This document shows positions 6,299-10,823 of a stretch of DNA of 10,999 bases, in pieces. Position numbers and translations under genes: made by a program. The stretch covers positions 1 through 10,999 of the forward strand of contig JAJOLB010000022.1 in the NCBI GenBank assembly GCA_021129535.1. The letters run 5' to 3'. How positions within the stretch are numbered: position 1 is the first letter of the stretch; the number at the start of each line of letters is the position of its first letter. The DNA comes from Minisyncoccota bacterium. GTDB lineage: Bacteria > Patescibacteriota > Minisyncoccia > Phycocordibacterales > UBA1006. Below the pieces are notes generated by a model. It had not been told where the DNA came from. It was given only the letters and a program-made list of their open reading frames with translations, and made no database searches.

Positions 6299-6307
6299 TG
6301 CTATAAT
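6299..6307 (+). promoter_or_regulatory. Extended -10 promoter of yraN
   Basis: TGC followed by TATAAT (6302-6307). Initiation would fall near 6313, in the middle of parS-like site 3 and almost at the ATG (6316). The -35 region is poor, as allowed for extended -10 promoters. ParB binding here would block transcription. Confidence 0.5.
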
Positions 6308-6326
6308 TGTTTCATATGAAACAATT
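6305..6326. repeat. parS-like site 3, overlapping the yraN start
   Basis: Core TGTTTCATATGAAACA at 6308-6323, extended by AAT/ATT to 22 bp. It begins inside the -10 box, covers the predicted transcription start and includes the ATG and next two codons of yraN. Confidence 0.72.
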
Positions 6327-6708
6327 TACATCCAAAACACAAAGAGTAGGAGAATTTGGTGAGAAAATATGTGCAATCTACCTGAGAAAAACTGGATTTA
6401 AAATAATAGAAACAAACTACACCAAAACATTCGGAGAAATAGATATCATCGCAACAAAAGATAATATTTTACACTTTATAGAAGTAAAATCAATAAGAAC
6501 CAAAACTGATTCACGTGAAACTTATAATCCAGCAGAAAATCTAACTAAAAAGAAATATCTAAAAATATACAAAACAATAGTTGCGTATTTGGAAGATTTC
6601 GATGTTTCACATGAAACAAACTGGCAAATAGACCTCTACTCTATTTTTATTGACGAAATAGACAAAAAACACAGAGTATCAAAGATAGAAAATGTAGTTA
6701 TTTCATGA
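6316..6708 (+). CDS. yraN: YraN / UPF0102 family endonuclease-like protein
   Basis: A 130-residue protein of the UPF0102 family, which has a Holliday-junction-resolvase-like (restriction-nuclease) fold. The family core is visible: VGEFGEKIC near the N-terminus (11-19), GEIDII (40-45) and FIEVKSI (54-60), which supply the D43, E56 and K58 of a PD-(D/E)xK-type site. Length is normal for the family. Its biochemical role is not settled; a nuclease acting on branched or damaged DNA is inferred. The start at ATG 6316 is preferred to TTG 6307, which lies in the -10 box. The gene is embedded in parS-like sites: one over its start, two inside it (one encoding VSHET at 97-101) and one over its stop codon. 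Confidence 0.85.
   Translation: MKQFTSKTQRVGEFGEKICAIYLRKTGFKIIETNYTKTFGEIDIIATKDNILHFIEVKSIRTKTDSRETYNPAENLTKKKYLKIYKTIVAYLEDFDVSHETNWQIDLYSIFIDEIDKKHRVSKIENVVIS
6507..6522. repeat. Degenerate parS-like site inside yraN
   Basis: TGATTCACGTGAAACT matches the canonical parS consensus, with its central CACGTG, at 14 of 16 bases. It falls between sites 3 and 4 and fits the roughly regular spacing of the cluster. Confidence 0.45.
6603..6618. repeat. parS-like site 4 inside yraN
   Basis: TGTTTCACATGAAACA, intermediate between the local form (ATAT centre) and the canonical parS (ACGT centre). It matches canonical parS at 15 of 16 bases, although it is coding sequence. Confidence 0.65.
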
Positions 6709-6728
6709 TGTTTCATATGAAACATCAT
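6705..6728. repeat. parS-like site 5 at the yraN stop codon
   Basis: Core TGTTTCATATGAAACA at 6709-6724, extended by ATGA/TCAT to a 24-bp perfect palindrome. The yraN TGA stop (6706-6708) is part of the dyad. Confidence 0.72.
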
Positions 6729-6848
6729 AGTTTATGTATATAAAGGACATTTTAAAGGACACTCTAATGTTTCAACAAAAATATTTTGTGAAAGAAAAAA
6801 TTGAGAGAGCGGGAGATTCTTCTTTTTCAGCAAATAATCAATTAAGTA

Positions 6849-6876
6849 TTGTAACATATAAGTATTATGATATGAT
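6849..6876 (+). promoter_or_regulatory. Promoter of tRNA-Pro
   Basis: TTGTAA (6849-6854), a 16-nt spacer and TATGAT (6871-6876), preceded by TGA as an extended -10. The start would be near 6883, a few bases before the tRNA. Confidence 0.55.
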
Positions 6877-6886
6877 ATCTCTGTAT

Positions 6887-6959
6887 CGGGATGTGGTGTA
6901 ACGGCTAACATGCTCGCTTTGGGTGCGAGAGACTCCGGGTTCGAATCCCGGCATCCCGA
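6887..6959 (+). tRNA. tRNA-Pro (anticodon TGG)
   Basis: A 73-nt cloverleaf. The acceptor is CGGGATG with CATCCCG. The anticodon arm is CTCGC-TTTGGGT-GCGAG, with TGG at 6920-6922. The T arm is CCGGG-TTCGAAT-CCCGG. The discriminator is A and CCA is not encoded (next bases CATTT). It has its own promoter and terminator. Confidence 0.95.
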
Positions 6960-6969
6960 CATTTACAAA

Positions 6970-6996
6970 AAGAACAGATTTTATCTGTTCTTTTTT
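6970..6996 (+). terminator. Terminator of tRNA-Pro
   Basis: A 10-bp stem AAGAACAGAT / ATCTGTTCTT around TTT, followed by a T run. It lies ten bases after the tRNA. Confidence 0.8.
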
Positions 6997-7045
6997 ACAT
7001 GATAAGGATATATAAATTTGAAAGAGTCTTACAGGATATTAAAAC

Positions 7046-7054
7046 TTATCCACA
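7046..7054 (+). promoter_or_regulatory. Consensus DnaA box
   Basis: An exact TTATCCACA, the second in about 1.07 kb, in opposite orientation to the one at 5980-5988. The parS-like cluster lies between them. Confidence 0.45.
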
Positions 7055-7079
7055 AAATCAAAACATCACAAGCAAGAGC

Positions 7080-7107
7080 TTGACAAATATCCCACATCGT
7101 GTATATT
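7080..7107 (+). promoter_or_regulatory. Strong promoter with no ORF downstream
   Basis: A perfect TTGACA (7080-7085), a 16-nt spacer and TATATT (7102-7107). It is the best -35 in the window, yet only a short non-coding stretch lies before the terminator at 7167-7193. Confidence 0.6.
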
Positions 7108-7112
7108 GTATA

Positions 7113-7193
7113 TGTGAGTGGCGAGTTACATAGGTAATTTTTTATAGCCATTAACATTCTTCATTAAAACCATTCCTTGTGAGTGGTTTTTTT
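7113..7193 (+). ncRNA. Candidate small RNA, about 80 nt
   Basis: The unit runs from a strong promoter to a clear terminator and contains no ORF (its only early ATG is followed directly by TGA). The 5' end carries GTGAGTGG (7114-7121), which is repeated exactly at 7179-7186 inside the terminator's 3' arm. Both copies can pair with CCATTC (7170-7175), so a 5' pairing would prevent the terminator from forming. A small hairpin GTTAC-ATAG-GTAAT sits between. It may be a regulatory RNA, an orphan attenuator or a decayed leader. It does not match tRNA, SRP RNA, tmRNA or RNase P RNA by eye. Confidence 0.45.
7167..7193 (+). terminator. Terminator of the candidate small RNA
   Basis: A 9-bp stem AAACCATTC / GAGTGGTTT (one T-G pair) with a CTTGT loop, continuing into a T run. 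Confidence 0.7.
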
Positions 7194-7211
7194 GATGGTC
7201 ACAATTTAAAC

Positions 7212-7240
7212 AAAAAAACAATACAGAGAACCGCATTGTT
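7212..7240 (-). terminator. Weak terminator of the decayed secreted-protein gene
   Basis: On the minus strand AACAAT pairs with ATTGTT over a 12-nt loop, followed by TTTTTTTG. It lies about 26 nt after the last stop of the broken gene at 7266-7579. Confidence 0.4.
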
Positions 7241-7265
7241 GTTATTTAAACTTTTTTATGAAGCT

Positions 7266-7579
7266 TTATATAACCCTTATAATAACAAGATAAAAATAGG
7301 AATATCTATCAGTTTCTATAAGGATATATTCAAGAAGTTTTGAGTCATTAAAAGATATTTTTTTAATTCCATCAAATGAACCTAAACTCATTTTTTTAAT
7401 GAGATTTTTTTATTTTTTAAATCTTTCATTGAATAGGATATAACTGAGTCTTTTTGAAAAACCTCAATCAAGAAACCTTATGTCTCGAAGCTTAATTTAA
7501 GGATATCTTTTTTAGACTGACCTGATATAGCTAAAATAAAAGCAAAAAATAGTATCGAAAAAATAATTTTTCTTTTCAT
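7266..7579 (-). pseudogene. Decayed gene for a small secreted protein
   Basis: ATG 7579 opens a clear signal peptide (MKRKIIFSILFFAFILAISG), then SKKDILKLSFET and a TAA (7478-7480). The same frame continues as GFLIEVFQKDSVISYSMKDL to a TGA at 7388-7390, right after an A7 run. In the next frame it continues as MSLGSFDGIKKISFNDSKLL and ends at TAA 7266-7268. One nonsense change plus one slip in the A run would restore about 107 codons. This reads as a recently broken exported protein of unknown function. Pieces may still be expressed: the first 33 codons, or the last 41 from ATG 7391. It lies just downstream of the VWA gene and is separated from it by a terminator. Apart from this gene, nothing more was seen in 7194-7630. 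Confidence 0.5.
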
Positions 7580-7588
7580 ATAATTAAT

Positions 7589-7631
7589 ATTTATAAATAA
7601 AAATCAGCTAAGCTGATTTTTATTTATAAAT
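7589..7631 (-). terminator. 43-bp palindromic terminator of the VWA gene
   Basis: Arms of 21 bp around a single base, with the core AAAATCAGCT / AGCTGATTTT and AT-rich outer arms. It overlaps the TAA stop (7631-7633) of the upstream gene. The T-rich 3' arm gives the terminator tail, and the arms are far longer than termination requires. Confidence 0.75.
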
Positions 7632-8998
7632 TACTTATTTCTCCTGATGTCAAGAATTCTTTTTACCAAATTGAATGCCTTTATGTCGCCACTATCTCCA
7701 CCTTTATCCTTTACTGCATTCATCATGTTTAAGTAATCAAAGTTTATTTTTTCATTTGGATTATCTGGATTAATCATTATACCAGTAACATCAATGTTTT
7801 TACTTTCTGCTATTTCTCGAAGTTCTTTTACTTTGTCAAAATCAAAACTTGAATTATCCCCCTCATCAGTAACAAAAACAATTTTTGAACCGTCTTCTGC
7901 TCCATGCACGGCTTTGTAAACAGACCTATATATGAGCTCCTTTGTGTCTCTGTGCTCTTTTCTAATATCCAAGTCAATAATCTCAGCTTTTAAATCTTTA
8001 AACTTATTTATTTCTTCTTGGTCATTATGCATAGAACCAGAAGGGTCCACAATGATAATATCATAGTTTTTTGCCATGTTTTCATAGGTAAGTTCCATAA
8101 TTTTAACTCCTGCAAATCGCTCACCGCTTTCAGAGACACCTTTCTCTTTCCCTTCTATGTCTGGAATATCTACCATTAATATAGGGTTACTAATACCTTT
8201 CTCTACAAGAGCTTCTAAGACAAGATTCTTCATGGCCTCTCCACGTATCTGGGATAATTCATAATTATTAGTATACGTTTGACCTAACGTTTCTTGAACT
8301 CCTTTAACAACATGACCACTAGAACCAACAGGAATTTGAATAATCATTTCTCCTTTTTTAATTTTCCCTAAATCCTCAGTGGAAAAAGTATCAATAAAAT
8401 CTGCAACCTCTGATTTGAATGCATCAATTGTTTCTTGTGAGATTTTAGCGCTTCCCATTTCAAAATTTGTTTTGAATTTCATTTTATATTCCTTTGGATC
8501 ACCAATCACATTTTCATTACCATCAAGTCCTTCTGTTTCACCTGAGTAGTTAAAGACCTCCTTGTCGAAATCTGGATTCAATGTTACAGGATTCGATATA
8601 TCCATTTCAATAGGGTTTTCATTTACCAAGACATCGTCACTAACATCCTCTGTATTTGCACCAAACGAAGGCATTTGAGACAACAAAGTCATCCCTACTC
8701 CTAGGAAAAATTTCTTCATCTTACTTCCTTTTGATGGCTTCCCCAAAAGAGCTTCTTTCAAAGTCTTATTGATTTCACTTATTTTTAAATATGCTTCCGG
8801 AGGAGCACCGATATCACTTAACACCTTTTCTGTCTCAATTTCAGCAGTATCAACAGCTTTTTTGTTTCCAGACTCAATTAACTCTACCCCTTTAACTAAT
8901 GAGTCAAAGGTCTCTTGGTTTTCTGGGGATAAATCTACACCGTCCTTAGATTCAACACTTATAACGGTATCTTTATTAAAATTATTTTTATCTTCCAT
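7631..8998 (-). CDS. OmpA-like / von Willebrand factor A domain protein with internal signal segment
   Basis: A 455-residue protein of unusual order. Residues 1-93 are acidic and soluble. Residues 94-114 (MKKFFLGVGMTLLSQMPSFG) look exactly like a signal peptide, although internal. Residues about 115-170 are an acidic linker. Residues about 172-302 resemble an OmpA C-terminal domain: FEMGSAKIS at the start and NNYELSQIRGEAMKNLVLEAL (245-265) matching NxxLSxxRA, including the conserved Arg (252). The usual Asp of the G-x-TD motif is absent. Residues 312-452 are a von Willebrand A domain with an intact MIDAS, DPSGSM (318-323), and VTDEGD (376-381). It probably binds a metal-dependent ligand at the cell surface. 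Translation from M94 would give a normal exported protein. A promoter for ATG 8998 suggests the long form is made. The exact family was not recognised. Confidence 0.75.
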   Translation of the reverse strand: MEDKNNFNKDTVISVESKDGVDLSPENQETFDSLVKGVELIESGNKKAVDTAEIETEKVLSDIGAPPEAYLKISEINKTLKEALLGKPSKGSKMKKFFLGVGMTLLSQMPSFGANTEDVSDDVLVNENPIEMDISNPVTLNPDFDKEVFNYSGETEGLDGNENVIGDPKEYKMKFKTNFEMGSAKISQETIDAFKSEVADFIDTFSTEDLGKIKKGEMIIQIPVGSSGHVVKGVQETLGQTYTNNYELSQIRGEAMKNLVLEALVEKGISNPILMVDIPDIEGKEKGVSESGERFAGVKIMELTYENMAKNYDIIIVDPSGSMHNDQEEINKFKDLKAEIIDLDIRKEHRDTKELIYRSVYKAVHGAEDGSKIVFVTDEGDNSSFDFDKVKELREIAESKNIDVTGIMINPDNPNEKINFDYLNMMNAVKDKGGDSGDIKAFNLVKRILDIRRNK

Positions 8999-9004
8999 AT
9001 TTAT

Positions 9005-9010
9005 ATTATA
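9005..9010 (-). promoter_or_regulatory. -10 box of the VWA gene, leaderless arrangement
   Basis: A perfect TATAAT on the minus strand, then six bases, then ATG 8998. Transcription would begin at or next to the start codon. No good -35 is seen. Confidence 0.45.
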
Positions 9011-9065
9011 TATTAATTAAATAGTAAAAAATAGACTTAAATATCTTTTCCACACATGCCATAAC

Positions 9066-9088
9066 AAAAACCCTATGTAGAGTTTTTT
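9066..9088 (-). terminator. Terminator of tRNA-Gly
   Basis: On the minus strand AAAACTCTA pairs with TAGGGTTTT (one T-G pair) around CA, followed by more Ts. It begins about six bases past the tRNA 3' end. The plus-strand reading also has a T run. Confidence 0.6.
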
Positions 9089-9094
9089 AATTTG

Positions 9095-9165
9095 TGCGGG
9101 CGGAGAGAATCGAACTCTCGTCCTCTGGTTGGAAGCCAGATATTCTACCACTAAACTACGCCCGC
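9095..9165 (-). tRNA. tRNA-Gly (anticodon TCC)
   Basis: A 71-nt cloverleaf on the minus strand. The acceptor is GCGGGCG with CGCCCGC. The anticodon arm is TCTGG-CTTCCAA-CCAGA, with TCC at 9131-9133. The T arm is GAGAG-TTCGATT-CTCTC. The discriminator is A and CCA is not encoded. Confidence 0.95.
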
Positions 9166-9188
9166 ATATTCATCTTTCGATGAAATAT

Positions 9189-9216
9189 ATAGTATCACAG
9201 CCTTTATTTTCTGCAA
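9189..9216 (-). promoter_or_regulatory. Promoter of tRNA-Gly
   Basis: On the minus strand TTGCAG (9211-9216), a 16-nt spacer and TACTAT (9189-9194), preceded by TGA as an extended -10. Confidence 0.5.
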
Positions 9217-9239
9217 CAAAAAAACACCCTAGGTGTTTT
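9217..9239 (-). terminator. Terminator of the HU gene
   Basis: On the minus strand AAAACACC pairs with GGTGTTTT around TAG, followed by Ts. It lies 18 bases past the HU stop codon. Confidence 0.8.
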
Positions 9240-9256
9240 TTATAAATGGAAAGAAA

Positions 9257-9535
9257 TTATTTTCCAGCTACTGTATCTTTTAGAGCTTTTCCAGCCTTAA
9301 ATTTAGGTACTCGTTTTGCAGCAACTTGTACAGTCTCACCAGTTCGTGGGTTTCGTGCTGTTCGTGCAGCTCGGTCAGTTCCTGTGAATTTTCCAAATCC
9401 TGCAATATCAACAGTTCCACCTTTTGCCATTTCACCTGCTATACCGTCAAATAGAGCCTTGATAACATCTTCTGATTGTGTTTTTGTTCCTCCTACAATA
9501 TCAAGAACGATATTTACTAAATCTTGTTTTTTCAT
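9257..9535 (-). CDS. hup: HU family DNA-binding protein
   Basis: A 92-residue nucleoid protein that binds DNA as a dimer and bends it. The N-terminal helical dimerisation half runs to about residue 42. GFGKF (46-50) leads into the beta arm, whose tip carries the conserved ARNPRTGE (60-67) with the intercalating proline P63. The C-terminal helix PKFKAGKALKDTV closes the fold. Length and sequence are typical. It is transcribed alone from the promoter at 9599-9628, with a leader of about 57 nt, longer than most here, and no Shine-Dalgarno sequence. HU also assists DnaA at origins, which is of interest given the DnaA boxes nearby. Confidence 0.96.
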   Translation of the reverse strand: MKKQDLVNIVLDIVGGTKTQSEDVIKALFDGIAGEMAKGGTVDIAGFGKFTGTDRAARTARNPRTGETVQVAAKRVPKFKAGKALKDTVAGK

Positions 9536-9598
9536 AATTTCAAAATATATAAATTAAAAATTGTTAATGTGAAATCTTATAAAGCTTTCATACAGCCT

Positions 9599-9628
9599 AT
9601 TATATAACGTCTTTTGACAAAACTGCAA
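9599..9628 (-). promoter_or_regulatory. Promoter of the HU gene
   Basis: On the minus strand TTGCAG (9623-9628), an 18-nt spacer and a perfect TATAAT (9599-9604). Start near 9592. Confidence 0.5.
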
Positions 9629-9668
9629 GTCTTTTGTGTTTGACATTATAAATATTTTGTGACAAAGA

Positions 9669-9693
9669 AAAAAACGAATTATTTTCGTTTTTT
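9669..9693 (-). terminator. Terminator of clpP with the stop codon in its loop
   Basis: AAAAAACGAA / TTCGTTTTTT around a 5-base loop. The clpP TAA (9679-9681) lies in the loop. The minus strand continues into Ts. Confidence 0.75.
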
Positions 9694-10260
9694 AATAATA
9701 TCATCCACAATCCCATATTTTTTGGATTCAGCGGCATCCATCCAATAGTTTCTGTCCATATCAGACTCTACTTTTGCAAGCTTTTGACCTGTTGCAACAG
9801 CAATCATTTTAGTAAGTTTCTTTTTTAATTTATTAACATTATCAGCAGCAATAACAATATCTGATGCTTGACCTTGAATTCCTGTCAAAGGTTGGTGAAT
9901 CATAACCTCGGAATTTGGTAGCACAAAACGTTTCCCTTTTTCTCCCTGAGACAATATCATCGCGCCCATTGATGCTGCGAGACCAATACAAACAGTTGAA
10001 ACCTTTGGCTTTATAAAATGCATCGTATCAATAATTGCCATACCGGCCGAGACTGATCCACCAGGTGAATTAACATACAAGGTAATATCTTTATCAGCAT
10101 TTTCCTGTTCTAAATGAAGGAGCTGAGCAACAATGGTATTTGCCATAGCACCCTCTATTGGACCTGCAACAAAAATAATACGTTCTTTTAATAATCGTGA
10201 ATAAATATCGTAGGCACGCTCTCCTGCGTGCGTTTTTTCAATAACTGTTGGAATTAACAT
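9679..10260 (-). CDS. clpP: ATP-dependent Clp protease proteolytic subunit
   Basis: A 193-residue serine peptidase that assembles into a 14-subunit cytoplasmic barrel and degrades proteins fed by ClpX, ClpA or ClpC. The nucleophile S97 is in [11 protein letters not shown] and H122 is in [10 protein letters not shown], both intact, as are the oxyanion glycines in NSPGGSV (64-70). At the third triad position, where most ClpPs read DRDNF or ERDRF, this one reads DRNYW, so the expected Asp is N171. The short N-terminus (MLIPTVIE) lacks a long propeptide. It has its own -10 six bases before ATG 10260 and follows a terminator, so it is separate from the upstream genes even though it lies in a tig-clpP type neighbourhood. 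Confidence 0.95.
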   Translation of the reverse strand: MLIPTVIEKTHAGERAYDIYSRLLKERIIFVAGPIEGAMANTIVAQLLHLEQENADKDITLYVNSPGGSVSAGMAIIDTMHFIKPKVSTVCIGLAASMGAMILSQGEKGKRFVLPNSEVMIHQPLTGIQGQASDIVIAADNVNKLKKKLTKMIAVATGQKLAKVESDMDRNYWMDAAESKKYGIVDDIIKKRK

Positions 10261-10266
10261 AGTCCA

Positions 10267-10272
10267 AGTATA
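10267..10272 (-). promoter_or_regulatory. -10 box of clpP, leaderless arrangement
   Basis: TATACT on the minus strand, then six bases (TGGACT), then ATG 10260. It lies directly after the terminator of the preceding gene. The -35 region is a T-rich tract without a clear match. Confidence 0.4.
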
Positions 10273-10286
10273 GCTATTTTGGAAAA

Positions 10287-10307
10287 GAAAAAAAGAGCCT
10301 AGCTCTT
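10287..10307 (-). terminator. Terminator with the DUF1653 stop codon in its loop
   Basis: On the minus strand AAGAGC-TAG-GCTCTT followed by seven Ts in total. The TAG loop (10299-10301) is the stop codon of the DUF1653 gene. Confidence 0.75.
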
Positions 10308-10523
10308 AATAACTTTATCTATATATTCAAAACGTTTCTGCTCTTTTTCATCAACCATTACAGTTTCAATAAATATTTTATAAGGTCGTACCCAAATTTG
10401 TTTTTCAGGGTTTGCATATATTACTAATACTTCTTGAGTTTCAGTATGCACACCAAGAGCCAGCACATCATATATTTCTCCCTTATAGTGCTTGTACTTT
10501 CCAATTTTTAATTCGTTGTTCAT
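10299..10523 (-). CDS. DUF1653 domain protein, 74 aa
   Basis: A small soluble protein made up almost entirely of a DUF1653 domain: [20 protein letters not shown] (7-26), a glutamate-rich strand ([10 protein letters not shown]) and the signature [12 protein letters not shown] (44-55), ending with a KRFEYI match to the family's RF motif. The function of the domain is unknown. Length fits the family. Its ATG lies one base after the TAG stop of the membrane-protein gene at 10525-10782, so the two are translationally coupled in one operon. The transcript ends at the terminator in which its own stop codon forms the loop. Confidence 0.88.
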   Translation of the reverse strand: MNNELKIGKYKHYKGEIYDVLALGVHTETQEVLVIYANPEKQIWVRPYKIFIETVMVDEKEQKRFEYIDKVIKS

Positions 10524-10524
10524 G

Positions 10525-10782
10525 CTACCTAGATTCCTTATTGTTATTTTTATTTACAGGTATATTGTAAAATTTATGCATATAAATACCACTTCCAATA
10601 AAGATAGTTATCCCTACACACAGTGTCGAAAACAATCCTATGTACTGATACAAATATTGCCAAACTGAACGGGCGATTATGGTTCCACCGACCGTGAAAC
10701 CCATGACAATAACGACTGAGTGACTTCCCATAAAGACATTTTCATGAATATGCCTTAATTTTTTTCGTAGGTTTTTTTTCAT
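10525..10782 (-). CDS. Small two-helix membrane protein, 85 aa
   Basis: A very basic N-terminus (MKKNLRKKLRH) is followed by two hydrophobic helices at about residues 20-42 and 47-68, and a polar asparagine-rich tail (NIPVNKNNNKESR). By the positive-inside rule both ends should face the cytoplasm. I do not recognise the family. It sits between the presumed trigger-factor gene and the DUF1653 gene, which starts one base after its stop. A TATAAT-like run touches the ATG and TATAGT lies ten bases before it, so a promoter in the 41-base gap is possible. Otherwise the gene is read from the upstream gene. Confidence 0.7.
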   Translation of the reverse strand: MKKNLRKKLRHIHENVFMGSHSVVIVMGFTVGGTIIARSVWQYLYQYIGLFSTLCVGITIFIGSGIYMHKFYNIPVNKNNNKESR

Positions 10783-10823
10783 ATTATATACAACTATATA
10801 TGTTTTTTATAAATACAATATTA

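Noticed and set aside
6058..6728. The repeated 16-mer as a CRISPR array
   Set aside because: The repeats are perfect short palindromes at irregular 96-199-base spacing and run through a gene; there are no spacers or cas genes.
6767..6901. A 44-codon plus-strand ORF from ATG 6767
   Set aside because: It runs through the tRNA-Pro promoter and ends inside the tRNA, with no ribosome-binding site or recognisable features.
6732..6962. A 76-codon minus-strand ORF (starts MSGCRDSNPE)
   Set aside because: It is antisense to tRNA-Pro; its N-terminus is the reverse complement of the T arm, a common false ORF.
8769..9020. An 83-codon plus-strand ORF opposite the N-terminus of the VWA gene
   Set aside because: Antisense shadow; no promoter or ribosome-binding site.
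9046..9054. DnaA-box-like TTTTCCACA
   Set aside because: One mismatch to the consensus, isolated and more than 2 kb from the parS-like cluster; such 9-mers are frequent in AT-rich DNA.
9246..9557. A 103-codon ORF opposite the HU gene
   Set aside because: Mirror frame of a highly conserved gene; composition is Pro/Ala/Ser-rich, as expected for antisense.
9609..9650. TTGACA hexamers and repeated GTCTTTTG on the plus strand between HU and clpP
   Set aside because: No -10 box lies at a suitable distance and no plus-strand gene follows; probably incidental to the AT-rich HU promoter region.
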